A program made the translations under genes and the position numbers. Below, piece after piece: positions 12,764-30,227 of a stretch of DNA of 64,000 nt (positions are counted from its first letter, which is position 1; each line of letters opens with the position of its first letter). Origin of the DNA: Asterella californica (Eukaryota > Streptophyta > Marchantiopsida > Marchantiales > Aytoniaceae); NCBI GenBank assembly GCA_036924285.1, contig JAYKYS010000024.1, positions 868,001 to 932,000 on the forward strand, written 5' to 3'. The notes beneath the pieces are model-generated. The model ran no database searches. It was not told where the DNA came from and saw nothing but the letters and a program-made list of their open reading frames with translations.

Positions 12764-13606
12764 ATGACCATCGATCACCTTGACCAGGGTGAAGAAATAT
12801 GTTGGAGTAATTTGGCGAAAAATTGTCACGATCGTGACGTTAGGCTAATTCAGCAGTCCGTGCGTAGCAATGAAGGTTTAAAGAGTGGACGTCTTACGGT
12901 AGGAAAGATGAACTCAGAGGTCAAGAGCAAGGTCCGAGAATCGACGCGGGCAGAAGTAGCAGACAAGAGCGCTCCGGTTACAATCAGACCTCAGGCTGAA
13001 GACTTGTCCATCGTTTTCCAAGACCGAGAAGACACGGACGTTCCGACCAGACCTCCACGCCCAGGCCCAAAGCCCAAGAATTCCTCGAAGGCAGGAGACT
13101 CGTCAGCAAAAGACCCGGAGGCATCCGCTTGCGAAGTGAGGGACGAAAAGGGTACACGGACGAAGAGGCCGAAAGGATTTCGTAAAGAGCTGTCTGGCAT
13201 AGCGCACGAACTTCAAGAACTCAGAGTACATATGATCAAGGAGGAGGAACGTTTCAGGCTCCAGGAACAGAATCTTGTAAACAAACAGGTGCGAAGGGAG
13301 AAAACGCCCAATGGAGCTTCTAAACCGGAAGGCCGAGCCAAGTCAGAGAAATCGAAGGGCCAGGAAGAACAGAGAAGAAGGCAGAGGAGTCCGTTGAGAA
13401 ATCAAACAAATCATCGTCTAGGTAATCTTAAAGGAGAAGTTAGCGCTCTTCTAAAGCAGCGGAGAGAACTGCGGGAGCAAGATCGCTTGCTGAGACTGCA
13501 CTTAGACGAAATGAGGGCTCAATGGGAAGAGTCTGTCCAACAGGTTGAGCAGGCCAGGCACGAGAAAGCCAAGATCTTGAACAAGATAGCTTCTATCATC
13601 GGCTAA
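12764..13606 (+). CDS. Unrecognised charged coiled-coil protein
   Basis: An uninterrupted frame runs to a stop at 13606. The first ATG of the frame at 12764 gives 280 residues. An internal ATG at 12908 gives 232, and composition becomes clearly protein-like only from about there, so the second start (or an upstream splice) is plausible. The middle is rich in Pro, Lys and Ser (PTRPPRPGPKPK). The C-terminal third is a long charged helix: ELSGIAHELQELRVHMIKEE, then GNLKGEVSALLKQRRELREQ, ending KILNKIASIIG, with heptad-like Leu spacing typical of a coiled coil. No catalytic or targeting motif is visible. A nuclear or cytoskeletal structural role would be a guess. The gene ends shortly before a tandem repeat. 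Confidence 0.5.
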   Translation: MTIDHLDQGEEICWSNLAKNCHDRDVRLIQQSVRSNEGLKSGRLTVGKMNSEVKSKVRESTRAEVADKSAPVTIRPQAEDLSIVFQDREDTDVPTRPPRPGPKPKNSSKAGDSSAKDPEASACEVRDEKGTRTKRPKGFRKELSGIAHELQELRVHMIKEEERFRLQEQNLVNKQVRREKTPNGASKPEGRAKSEKSKGQEEQRRRQRSPLRNQTNHRLGNLKGEVSALLKQRRELREQDRLLRLHLDEMRAQWEESVQQVEQARHEKAKILNKIASIIG

Positions 13607-13873
13607 CTTGCCGGAAACATGAGCTCCTGAGCGTACGAATCGGCCTACCTGAGGCCATGAATGTTAATTTTTTCTGTAACAAATTTTGTATGTCTGCTTG
13701 TAAGACTTCTCGTCGTTAGAATCGCGTCACTTGAACTTTTGTTTAAAGAGGTGGTCCATCTTGCTATCTCTTCGGGACTGTCGTCCTCGTCGTTTGACTT
13801 CAGAGTCTTCCACCTTGAGCAAAGTCGTAGTGATGTTTAGGAGCCGAGGGAACAGGGAAGTCTTTGGTAGACA

Positions 13874-14250
13874 ACAAGAGTGGAGCTGATGGTTGCGGGA
13901 GCACATCTCATGCTCCATCTGATTGTCTGTGTGCGTCTCTCTCTCTCTCAAGAGTGGAGCTGATATGGTTGCAGGAGCACATATCATGCTCCATCTGATT
14001 GTCTGTGTGCGTCTCTCTCTCTCTCAAGAGTGGAGCTGATGGTTGCGGGAGCTCATGCTCCATCTGATTGTCTGTGTGCGTCTCTCTCTGTCAAGAGTGG
14101 AGCTGATGGTTGGTTGCGGGAGCACATCTCATGCTCCATCTGATTGTGTGTGTGCGTCTCTCTCTGTCAAGAGTGGAGCTGATGGTTGCGGGAGCACATC
14201 TCATTGCTCCATCCGATTGTGTGTGTATGTGTGTCTCTCTCCCTCTGTGT
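13874..14250. repeat. Minisatellite, five copies of a 67-76 bp unit
   Basis: Units begin with CAAGAGTGGAGCTGAT at 13874, 13949, 14025, 14092 and 14168, so spacings are 75, 76, 67 and 76. Each unit contains a small inverted repeat (GGAGCACATCTCATGCTCC), then CATCTGATTGTCTGTGTG and a CT-rich tail. The third copy has lost nine bases inside the inverted repeat; the last copy drifts into a GT/CT-rich run. It lies just downstream of the coiled-coil ORF. Confidence 0.9.
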
Positions 14251-17140
14251 TATGGTGGCCCGAAAGTTAGGCTATGATCCTCACAGATATTCGATCACTA
14301 CTGACCCGTCACGTTTCCCAGGTCCTGTCACCTGCTGTAGAATATGCATGTTAAACTTCAACAATTCAGGTCTACCCCAGGAACTTCAGTGGAACCAGTC
14401 GATTTCGAATTCTCTGGTAATTGCCTATTGAGGTAACATATGCAGTGTAACTTCTGCATGTTCAAACTTTTAAGTGTACTCCAGGAACTTCAAAAGTGTC
14501 AGCAAGTTTCTACGGTCACTGCCTATTTAAATAATAGACTTGGACAGAACCTGACATGGACCGGAAAGCATCTTTTTTCAGCTTTACTTTTTCAGCAACC
14601 TTTATGCGTCCCGTCTAAACCTGCCCTTCGTATTTTCATCGTTCATTGCTAGTCACGTTAAGACCAGAAAGTACTCATCTTCTCGACTGCCGAACTTAAG
14701 GAGGAGGATCGTTATGAAAGATGTAACGAAGATGATATAATTAAACGTACTGATGGAAACGTGAGAACTAACTGGAGAGGGAAAGGAATGCCTAGTCAAG
14801 GACGTACGTCCCAAATAGTATGGTTGATGGAAGATTTATATCGATCCTCATCTACTTATTGCTTTCTGTAACATTCCATTCAATGCCATTAACAGGGATG
14901 CAGGACAACTGAAAAGACTTTCGCACAGAAGAGAAGAATCATTGATTCGTCTAAATTTTGGATGAGAACAAGATTAACGTATCCGTTAGCAAATGTCAGT
15001 ACCTAATACAGTATTTTCCCGCGTTTCTCTAGTTGAGGTTGCTCGTATGGTGTTTATTTGGGAAAACACCAAACCTTCAACGCTCACTTGGAGCAGTATC
15101 TTCACTAGTGAAGTCGTAACGACGACAGTACCGTGCTCGACCTCGTCTGACACAAATCATCACCGTCTTGTGTCTGACTACACTATCTAATCGACAAATC
15201 AGGGAGACTTGTTGCCTACAGTCCACAATTTGTCCTCTACGTAGCCCGTTGCCTCGGCAGACTTACAAACCCCTATGCTCAGGACCTTCGATGGGTACAA
15301 CCGTCTTGGTGGTGCTCTAAGGACTATTTCGAGCTGCACAGTCCGCCTGCACGACCCGTTGAAATTCTTGGCATATACTTCTAATTTAGTTATGTTCTGT
15401 TTCATTTTGAAGTGAAAGGAGCGGGACCAATCCCATCAGTATTGCATATAATGATAAAAGCACTGGAATAAATTCACCCCATTGGCAACTGTTTGACCTA
15501 CAACATATCCGTCTAGACGAAGACGAAGATTACAACGTTGATATTAACGGAGTAGTAGTTACAGTAGATATGGAGGCTGTTCCCTTCCTACCCTCTAGTA
15601 CCTATGCTAGCCGCCCATCGCCTTTATTTGAGGAGCGCCGCTGTATGTCACTATCGGTTGCTTTTTATAGTAGAAGAACGTGCGGCTACGTTCCGACCTA
15701 CTTAGGCCTCGGCCCCAGTTCGGTTCGGTAGGAGGAGAATGAATTCGAATACGCTCAGAAGTCACTCACATTACCTCCAAAATTCCGCGGAAGGCATTTG
15801 GTTGAAGTGTCTGAGTGGAATTTTATATATTCCGTCCCCGCCTAGTGCACTATTTCAAAATGCCGCATTCCACAACCGGCAGATTCGTTCAGGAATTTGC
15901 CACTGGGTTACCACTAATTTTTATTTATATTAGCCTAGACGCAACAGGAACAATGTTGAAATCTATTGAATTCTTTAAGACAGCACGAAGATACAAGGGA
16001 TGCTCAAACTTTGGAATATCTAAAACTCTTAAAAGAAAACTCCTCTCCATGTTTTGAGTCCACTCCTATGTAACAAAATTCTCAAACTCGTGAGGTGCGT
16101 AATTCGATGAATGAAGTGAAGCGATTTCAAGACCTCGAAATATAGAACAGGCAATTTTATTCTACTTGGAAACCTTTCTAAAGACTTCAAGCGCAATACA
16201 ATGCTTGGCTTGCAACCTCAAAAGAATATACTGAGTATACTGTTGAGTGAAAGTCAAAAGACGCAACTAAAATTGGTTATTTCGCTCCGGCCAAAAACTG
16301 AGCATAACTTAATTTTCTGTATATATAGTATTAATTACTATGACCGAATAGTGTAAGTCCAAACTTTTAGTTCACCTTCAGTTTCAAGTTATAAAGTACG
16401 TTATCTCAACTCTTGACAGTTATGGATTTTGTTCCTCAATGGTATCTCTTTTCGTTTACTTTCCGTTTTCGCGTTCCGCAAAGTCATGTGAGTAATTCCT
16501 CAGGGTGAAATTTACGGAAATGGCGAAAAGGCGACTTTAGAACTATTGATAGCAGAGTTTAGCCCCGATATTCTTTCTCCCTTTGGGGGCGTTGGTTGCT
16601 TTACCCTTCGTGTCCATATTTCAATTGTAAGGCTTGATGGGGTCTTTCCATCCGTTGGCTATTCATTACATCGCGTGTTTCACTTTACCGAAATTCAGAT
16701 AAAGAAGACCTATCGGACGGCTGGACCTTTCTGAATCTCAAAGAGAATGGGGAATACTGGAGAGCGTATATGCCGTGAGATGAGGTCATCTGCGGATCAC
16801 ATGAGATTTGAGTAACCGCCCTAGAGCCCTGTTGCATCAGCGTGGTGAGCACTTTAACGTCGCAGTGAGTTTCAAGGAAACTATGAAGACACGTGGAGAA
16901 CCAGGCACATCAGTTGGAGGCATATTCCCCGGTATAGACGAGGATCCGTTCACCTTTGAAACTTTATTCCGGAATTACGCATAAAGCTGGAAACCGCCGA
17001 AAGCGTAGAATGACACTAACTGTGGACGAGTTCCCGGTCTTCCAGCTGTCAACCCTGAAGCTTATGTGGCAAGAAGGCATGCACAAGTCAGGCCGACAGA
17101 CAAAGGCATGACCCAAGTAATTGAGTTCCAGAGCTCCGGA
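14251..17140. other. Intergenic, no supported gene
   Basis: I see no open frame with family features and no obvious repeat here. Frames reach about 80 codons and appear on both strands equally. Confidence 0.45.
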
Positions 17141-17184
17141 TCCTCTTGGACTTATGGACCCGCATGTATGATGGCTCCAGTATG

Positions 17185-18640
17185 ACCCGAGTATGATTAT
17201 AAGTGGCCCTGGTGACCCAGAATACTTTATTGCGCGGGTTTGCTTTCATACAACGACAGTTTTGATGAAGTACGATTCAGTCGGCATGATTCCGTCAACT
17301 AGAGAAATAGCCGGACATTTTCTCTCACATGTGATTTGTTCAGGTCATGCAACATCAACTGGTTTGGTCAATCAAGATCTAATTATTGCACTAAATGTTA
17401 ATCTCTTGATTCTCAGTATCCATAAACAGTTTTACATTACCAACCTTGAGAATTTCACTCACAGTTATCCAGTAATAGGACAATCAAGTCCATCTTATAA
17501 CCACATCCAGTGTTTAAGATGAAAGAATTATGAATGCTCGAGCAAAATAAATGATTTTGAAAAATGTGGATTTGTATATGGAGTCATTTATTTATGTTTT
17601 ATGCTCGAGGGAGAAGTCTTTATTTGTTGATAACACGTGTAAATCAAAAGGTAAGTTAATACTTTTATTTTAAAAAATACTACTTAAAGTAAATAGTCAA
17701 TTTTCTCAACAGAAATCATTTATATATATAAACCCACCGTATTTTATTAATTCATTTTCTAAATCAAATTAAATTGTTCTAGTTTCATTTCCTGAATAGT
17801 ACCTATAATACTTTCGTACAGTTACTGAACCCCGAGGTTTCATGACATGACACTAGAGGAGACTGAAGAGCCTCTTTAGGTAAGACTAGGAACACTAATG
17901 GATCTTTATGAACCGAGAAGAGAGAAAATACTATATTTTGTTTACTTTGTATAATAGTTTTAGCGTATAAATATCTCCAGGTAGTGCTTAAAAAGATTAA
18001 TTTATTAAAAAAATAGTCATTTATAATATATATTGATAGTATATGATGATATAATCATTTATACTTATTAATACACTGAATTTTAGAAACTCTTTATAAA
18101 TTTATGCATATAATTTTCAAGATGTGAGATAATTTGATAATTTGGAGGATAATAATAATATATATTTCTTATAACCAGTTGTCATTATAACATATTATGT
18201 ACATATAAATGCAGACGAGAAACAGTTTATAACTTGTTAGTAAATTAGTCAACTAAGATGACTAATCGATATTTTGTGGTATTGAGCAAGAAGATGACTA
18301 CAAGTGCTCTAGTGACCAAGAAGATCTTATTTTGCGGGTTTGCTTTCAGAGAACTGAGAAATTTAACCGTTATGTAAAATGATTTTGATGATTACGCCTT
18401 CATTCCAACTTGGAATCTGTAAAACAAAGTACCAACTTAAAGGTGTTTTTCAGTTTTACAAGTTACGATTCATCTCTAAACGAACTACTTAGTAATGACA
18501 AAGAAATGCTAACAAGAAGATATCGAGATCTATTGGAGCAAAATTGGATATTTTCTTCAAACTCAAAAATACATTGAGACGAAAAAAGAAATACCATCTT
18601 TCATACTTTTATAATAATACTCACGGTTTAAAGATTGGTG
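17185..18640 (+). repeat. Two diverged copies of a dispersed repeat (family B)
   Basis: Around 17190-17290 and 18300-18640 the same string pattern occurs: a GACC/GGCCCAGAAGA-like stretch, then CTTATT and GGGTTTGCTTTCA, followed by an AT-rich tail. A third copy is at 61150-61500, where the tail (GAAATGCTAA, then TTTATACTTTTATAAT) matches 18500-18620 well. The 17,531-17,612 stretch also has an imperfect inverted repeat with CTCGAGCA ends. Copy 1 has a 109-codon open frame (17193-17522), but the other copies are not open in that frame, so coding is not supported. Confidence 0.6.
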
Positions 18641-19622
18641 TGCATGCTTTCCCACAATATGTCACCTGTTTAATCTTTTGAGATTCATGCACTGAACTGT
18701 TTAAGCTTTGAAAATGGAGATATTTATATTGCTAAAAGTGTTATTAAAATGATCAAGTGATATATTTCAGAGTCATGGTATATGTTTATTACGCTTCACA
18801 TAAAACGAATAGATCTTTGTTAGACTGCTCTTCTAACTGCACTATGTAATATCGATGAGTTCATAGGAGTTATCATAAAATACATCTTTTATGACTATGT
18901 GAGATTGATCAATAGACGAAAGATGACATAGGCAAAACTCATATAGTAGTAAAATTGTAATAAGACATGAACAATACAACTATTTTTGTAAAAATAAACA
19001 TTATTAATGTTCTTTTTTGTATAAGAATATCTTCATAGATATATGTGAAGCTATTCGAGCAACAAGCATGTGTTGAAAATTATATATTTAATAGTGAAAC
19101 TTTGTAAACGTTTTTAGTTGACAAATTTTACTATTTAAATTGTGTAACAAATTCATCTTTATCTTAGAATATACAGTTTGTATCTTTAAAAAACTCATAT
19201 TTACACTATTTATATCATTCAGGTTACAACCTGTTTTTTTAAGAAAAATTCAAAAGGAGTAGATAAAAAAAGAAACCATAAACTGCTCATGCTTCCATCT
19301 CGTTGACATATTAGATTATTTCTTTTTGTCTTGACACGACCGACCTCTAGAAAGAATATGAAAGACCACTTTTTTACATGTCAGTTTCTTCCCGTTTGAA
19401 AGGATCGTTTCGCTTTCTACTGTTGCTGTATATGTTTGAGTCTTGAAGCATATCCAGATTAAGGATGTCTTCAGTTTTAACATTCAACCGAGAGAATTGC
19501 TTCTAGAGTCATAACCTCAATTTTCACAAGTTTTCCGTGTATAAAAGAGTTTGCCCATTCAAGTATTGCGTGTCAAGGATGTGTGTGTGTAAACGGACTG
19601 GTTGGAACTGAAGCTGTTGATT
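18641..19622. other. AT-rich intergenic stretch
   Basis: The sequence is AT-rich with no open frame of note and no repeat that I could match elsewhere in the window. Confidence 0.4.
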
Positions 19623-20276
19623 TTACTGAAAGTTTACATGATGGTGGTGGTTATGATGAGCAACAATGTAGCCTTGGCCATAATACAACGTTGAACGACG
19701 ACCTGAGTTTTGATGAGCTAAAGGGTTGTTTTCAGTGTAGCCCGCCTGCCTGTGATGCAAGTGAGGAGGTGGGAGAGTGTGCAAATGAAGGTGGGGTACA
19801 AGCACCATGGGTTGATGGTGAGCAAGCATCCGCATTTGTCGATTATGGAGCATGAGTCTTCTGCTTTCGCAATCAACCGAATGGAGTGGACCTTGCTGCT
19901 GTTGCACTTGTGTGTACTCTGCTGGATACGTTCGAGGAGGTGATCCTAGACCTAGTAGAAAGTTTGGCCGAGTAGAACCAGATAAAGGAATTGGCATTTG
20001 TGGAACTCCTCTGACTTGACTGGGTGATTGTGGAGGATTCATCGGCGTCGCAGGACCTGCTGAAGATGAGGTTGCCTTTGCTGCCGGAGCATATGCGGGA
20101 GTCCTATTACTAGACATGATCGACGAAGAGTTGTATGCGTTGAGTTTCGTCAGACTCCTTGGCATCTCCATTGGTTCCACCTCGTCAGGACACATATAAT
20201 CCTTGCAACTCCATTGTGAAGGCTTTAAAACGGAGCTGCCGGCACAGCCCATCAAATTGAGGATCAATTGCTCCAA
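19623..20276 (-). CDS. Possible terminal exon of an unrecognised His/Pro-rich protein
   Basis: A 217-codon minus-strand frame ends at a stop at 19623. It has no ATG at its 5' edge (it opens at TTG), so if real it is a downstream exon. The protein would contain CKDYMCPDEVEPMEMPRSLT, then a Ser/Ala/Pro-rich linker, a Gln run, and a His-rich end (HLHLHTLPPPHLHH, later HHNHHHHVNFQ). Such composition is common in plant regulatory proteins but gives no function. An intron would have to join it to the coding-like block at 20293-20430. The best candidate acceptor is GCCGGCAG near 20240, and a clean donor is not seen. It could also be a chance frame. Confidence 0.35.
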   Translation of the reverse strand: MEQLILNLMGCAGSSVLKPSQWSCKDYMCPDEVEPMEMPRSLTKLNAYNSSSIMSSNRTPAYAPAAKATSSSAGPATPMNPPQSPSQVRGVPQMPIPLSGSTRPNFLLGLGSPPRTYPAEYTQVQQQQGPLHSVDCESRRLMLHNRQMRMLAHHQPMVLVPHLHLHTLPPPHLHHRQAGYTENNPLAHQNSGRRSTLYYGQGYIVAHHNHHHHVNFQ

Positions 20277-20292
20277 AACGTCTTACCACACT

Positions 20293-20430
20293 TCAGCCCA
20301 GAGATAAACGTTCTGCACCAGCCAGTTCTAAACCGAGGAGCATAATTTCTCCAGTTAAAGGATGGTGGGTTTGAACTTCCTCCAATGATATGTCGTAGGA
20401 TTGTTTTAACCAGTAATCGACTTCTTCCAC
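20293..20430 (-). CDS. Possible exon upstream of the His/Pro-rich frame
   Basis: Read on the minus strand this block encodes EEVDYWLKQSYDISLEEVQT and then HHPLTGEIMLLGLELAGAER before a stop at 20293. The composition is strongly protein-like for so short a stretch, but I do not recognise the family. A donor inside it (for example at the GTGCAG near 20318) would avoid the stop and could lead into the frame ending at 19623. The upstream border is uncertain. Treat it as a lead rather than a gene model. Confidence 0.3.
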   Translation of the reverse strand: MEEVDYWLKQSYDISLEEVQTHHPLTGEIMLLGLELAGAERLSLG

Positions 20431-25485
<5,055 letters not shown>

Positions 25486-28212
25486 AAAACACATTGTTAC
25501 GTGGTTGTGCCTAGTTTTCTGGTAGTCAGCGTGTGAAAGAATTGGTTTGTCATCTCTTACACTTGTGTGAGGGCATCCATTTCTGGAGTGATGTTACGTG
25601 ATCGGGGCAAGCACGTTTTGCCATGGAAGTCATCCTGGCTTCGGATTTGTACACAAAGAGCCTCTGCTTGTAGCGTTGCCCCTTCGTTTATACCCAATTT
25701 TATTTAGTATTTACGTCCTACCCATAACGACCTTACTAGCCATCACTCTGGGGACGATTTACAGTATTGTCTTATCTGCCGTAAATTTCATTCTTTGAAT
25801 CAGCTGATTCTCGCATCGTCCCGTGCCTGGGTCTCGTGGGTGAATCTACCACTTACACCAAGTCATGGAGGAGCCATCTCGTTCAAACGCGTTCGCCTGA
25901 TAGTTGGTGAATCTTGACCAAGGTTGTACATCCCTAAAATATCCCACAGGAATGTATGACCTTATAGTCTATATCGGACGCACTCATAGCGGAGTGCGAG
26001 CGTAACAGGGATTTGTAAGGCAGCCGATTTCTTGTATCATTCAGGGTAGGAAGTTTTAGAGCCATATACATGCTGGTGCCCTTGGAAAATGTAAGGGCAT
26101 CTAGTGTTTACTTGTACATCCCTTCGTGCACCATCTTCTAGGTCAGACTGGCTCACTGTTTGTATCGAGAGCGGAATTGGTGAATAAAACAGACATCTAA
26201 GATGGAAATGGTACGGTCTGGCGACCATCCATTTATCATGCGTGCTTGGCCTTACCTGGGTTGATTCCAGACGTACAGATGAGTATGCCTGATACTTTAT
26301 CATGGGTTGAGTAGTCTCCTGTGCAACTGATAGCAAGAGAAAGGTAGATATTTATCGACGTGACTGCCCACCTGTCTGTTGACACCAGTTGCACGGCCTG
26401 AAGCCTTCTGTGTCGTCTAAATGAATTTTCTGTGTCGTCTGAATCTGAGGGCTATTCCTCTGATAGCCCAACGACTCTCCTCGTGGGTGGCAAACGAGGG
26501 AACTATAAGTAACGAGGGAACTAAAAGTTAAGTTACTTTTCCTGGAGGTTGATGCTTAAACGTGTACCTTGCGGACGGTACGGTCGTTACAATAGTTAGC
26601 ATGATTCCCACGTAGGACATGAGGAGAGGTCTTTTTCATGCTGTTCGGACATCTGTTGCATGTGGGATGTTTGTAGAAGTCCCACAAGGGATGTTCACAT
26701 GTCGTTAGCCGCCCGCCCTGCAAAACTGTCTTTCATTCACATTCGAACATCGTGAGATAATGGAAGATAACGTGATAAGTGCAAACAGACTGATGTAACG
26801 GTTGGGGGTGTACGAGAGCTCGTTGTTAAATGTATACGTGGAGCATTCCTGGTATCGAGAGTTCATTGTAGCTAAAATACATCGGGTATTCATCATAGGT
26901 AATTCCACCATCATGAGAGTTTCCAGTTTGTATGAAGTGATAGACATTGAGTACATGGGTAACAGCACACTGCAGTCTGGCAGCAACGGATTGCATTTAT
27001 CCGATTCAGCAACATTTACCCTCATTCGTGCTCCTGTTCTTGTTACTAGTCTCCCTCAGAGAGTCAGAGCGAGAGAACAGTACTGGAATCATCTTCCACA
27101 GAAGCTTCTTCTAGAGTCTTCGTCTTTCTGTCGCACCTTTTAGTATCAAACTGTGCGCAGAAGAAGAAAGCCCTGAGCGGCTCGTACATGATCTCCTTCA
27201 GCTACGCCCGCCTTCCTCTGATGAAGCGTTTCATAATCTTTCCAGATGACCTTCATGGAGTGTGTGGTGCCCGTTTTCCCATACCTTAAAAGTAAGATTT
27301 TACTTAGATCCCGTTCTCCATCCTCCCTTCCGCGACCTACGTCCTCGACATGACAGAAAGTCGATGAGAAGATCTCATCGACGAGGCTACCGTAGCAAGC
27401 CTCAGAATAGAGGATGCGTATCAAACGATGAGAGGGAAGAGGTTTTGCAGTAGTATGGAATACCACAGAAGAACAGGGACTACGGCTGCTGCAGGGAAGA
27501 TACAGTTCAAGCTCGAACGAACGAGTTCAAGACAACAAAATATCTCAACTATACCGTCGACGTAAAGCGAAAACCAGAATGGAGTTCGAAGTGACAAAGA
27601 GCCATAACGCCTCGACGCGAACGGTGAAACTTTACAGAGATTCAGCAGGTTTGGTTCCTTGACTGAAGTCCAGAGAAATGCTGCCTCCTCCCTTAGAGGT
27701 ATTTCAAATCTATGGGTGGGTTCCCGAGAAGCCACAGTTCACAAATGAGAGCCACGGTGAAACGTGGTTCACTGAACTACTACTTCGTGGTCCAACTGCA
27801 AATCCATCATACAGTGGCGTTATCGCAAATACAGAAGTTGCTTTATGATCAATTTCTTGAAGTCTCCAATTGCGGATTCATAATTTATACAGTATCTTCT
27901 GACCGTGAATCTTTAAACTGCCTGGATTCTAACGCACTTCAGTTGATATCCCGGAAAACAAGTTCCGACTGAGAAACCATGGATCTCCTCAGATGTGGAT
28001 ACCCAACCGTTGGAACGTGAAATCGGAGATTCAAACTTTTCTTTTCTAATTCCACACTGATTGGTTTGAACTAGTCTATGTTCAGTGGAATGGAATCAGT
28101 GTCACCTTTCAATAAGTGCGAGTACACTAATTCTGCGGCGAGTATTTGGAATGGATTTCGCACTAACTATTGCATATTAAAGATATGAGTTTAAGTACAT
28201 ACAACTAAACAA
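25486..28212. other. 3' flank of S6K and intergenic, no supported gene
   Basis: The kinase 3' UTR should occupy the first few hundred bases; no canonical AATAAA is obvious close to the stop. Several frames of 80-110 codons occur on both strands between 26.0 and 28.0 kb without family features or splice context. Confidence 0.45.
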
Positions 28213-30227
28213 GCATCCCCAACGGCCTTGTACACTGAATTTCGTTTTCTCTTATCAGAAAAAGTGTAAATGTTATAAAAATATATTCTAATAAATTATA
28301 ATAAAAGATCGAAATTATTAAATGTTGTATGTTAACTTCTCCGGAAGTAGGTAACTGATCCACACAGAACCCATAAGTGAAAAGCGGGCTGAGTCGTTCC
28401 TGGAGGTATAAATCCTGGACTGGAAATCTGATTACGCACATTTAACAAAGACATTAATATATGTTTTAACCCAAAGACATTAATATATGTTTTAACCCTT
28501 CCGCAGGTGACTTTGGTTAAGCAAGAATACAATCACTGATTTTTCCTCTAATCTACATTCGCAAAGACTTAATCATGATGCCATTACTTAATCATGCATA
28601 ATCGCAGCATGAAGAACAGGGTTCTTTTGAAATAGTTTAAATTGGAGAAACTATACCCTAAACGAATTCTCTATTGAAAATATATGATGTATTGGAATAG
28701 TTTAGACATGGGAATGGTGTAAACAACCAGTAAATGTGTTACTTTGAATGAGTGTCAGATATATTAATTATGTGAGTCCAAATTTTAAACTTTCACTGAA
28801 ATAGTGTAACATAGATTAACTGAAGTAGTCGATGTAATTTCCCCAGAATCAAATGTCGATCATATAGAAGGACATATCATGGAATGTATCTGGAAAAACA
28901 AAAATAATAAAGTAAATAAAAAGATAATAAACGAGCATATCGAAGAATGGAATACAGTCGAGAAGGGGATGATTTTCCTCCTAGCGACAGTGGCTATCAC
29001 TGCGTCCTTGTTCGACTCTGTGTGCTCGCTGAACCTACCGTAGTCCGCAACGCAGTACGTCGTAAGGCTCCAGAAAGAGATTGTTAAAATGTCTTAGTGG
29101 CACAATAGAGGTTCAAAACATGACTCGCACTGTTTATTGAGAAAAATATTTACTTTCCAATTTACGGAAATAATCCTTGCAGAATACTCTTACGAAAATG
29201 TTCCTAGAATCCGGAATTACAGAATGAGATCAAAGTTACTTGTATTGTATCATGCATTATTATTCACGCATTCTATCTGAAAATGGAAGAGTGCTGCAAA
29301 CTTAATTTACTACCTAATCTTTTCTACGTGAAGAGTTAGATAATAAACTAAAGTAGTCTTCAACGCTATCCTTTTAGTCGGTAACCGGCGAGACTTATAA
29401 GTTGGAGGCACGTTACTATGGGATTCGCTTATGAGTTTCTGGGACGTTTTTGCAGTTCTCCAATTAGCTAACATTTCGCACTTAAACATTAATTTTGTTT
29501 TTCAATAAAACGTAGAATAAATTTTTTGAATAATAATTATATCTTTTCTAATAACAAATACCGAGCAAAAGTTCTCGAAAGGTGGTTGAGCATGCATATT
29601 GTGGTTGAGAAGGAGTTTTCCGAAAATGTCATGTCGCATTGAATAAAATAAGTGACCTTAAAAAATGGTCCGATTCCAAGTGACCTACATGCCACTTCAT
29701 CACAATCACTGAATATATTTGTCAAAGTAACTTGAACTAAATTCTAATGTCGATGATGGCCATTATAATGCCTGTTACTGAGAGAGAACGCGAGACTCAA
29801 AACCATATCTGTATTTAAAGTGAACCTTATTCTTCCTGGATATTTGATATTTATTTTCTTAAGATTGATGAGATCATGAGGATTAAGGCACACAAGAGTG
29901 GACCCATTCCAACAACTATTTATTAGGGTGTCTCACTTATTCATGGTAAGAAGTTAGGCCTCAAGTGATGGTTGAGATCCTTCTCAACCATACAAGTCTG
30001 AGGTACTGCTACCAAATATACATTAATTTAATATATATATTGGTTCAATATTTAATATTTTTAATAAAAATTGAGTAATAAATTGAACCTGTACATATAT
30101 CTCCATATTGAGGTCATGCTTCCAGACGACGACTTATAACCCTTCCCAAAACAATATCAAATCAGTTACAGAAACATATGCAACAGAGTCAAACAGACTT
30201 ACCACAGCCACTAAACAATGTTTGCGA

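Noticed and set aside
13874..14250. Regular repeat considered as a CRISPR-like array
   Set aside because: There are no unique spacers between repeats, the units are directly adjoining with CT-rich tails, and the genome is eukaryotic. It is a minisatellite.
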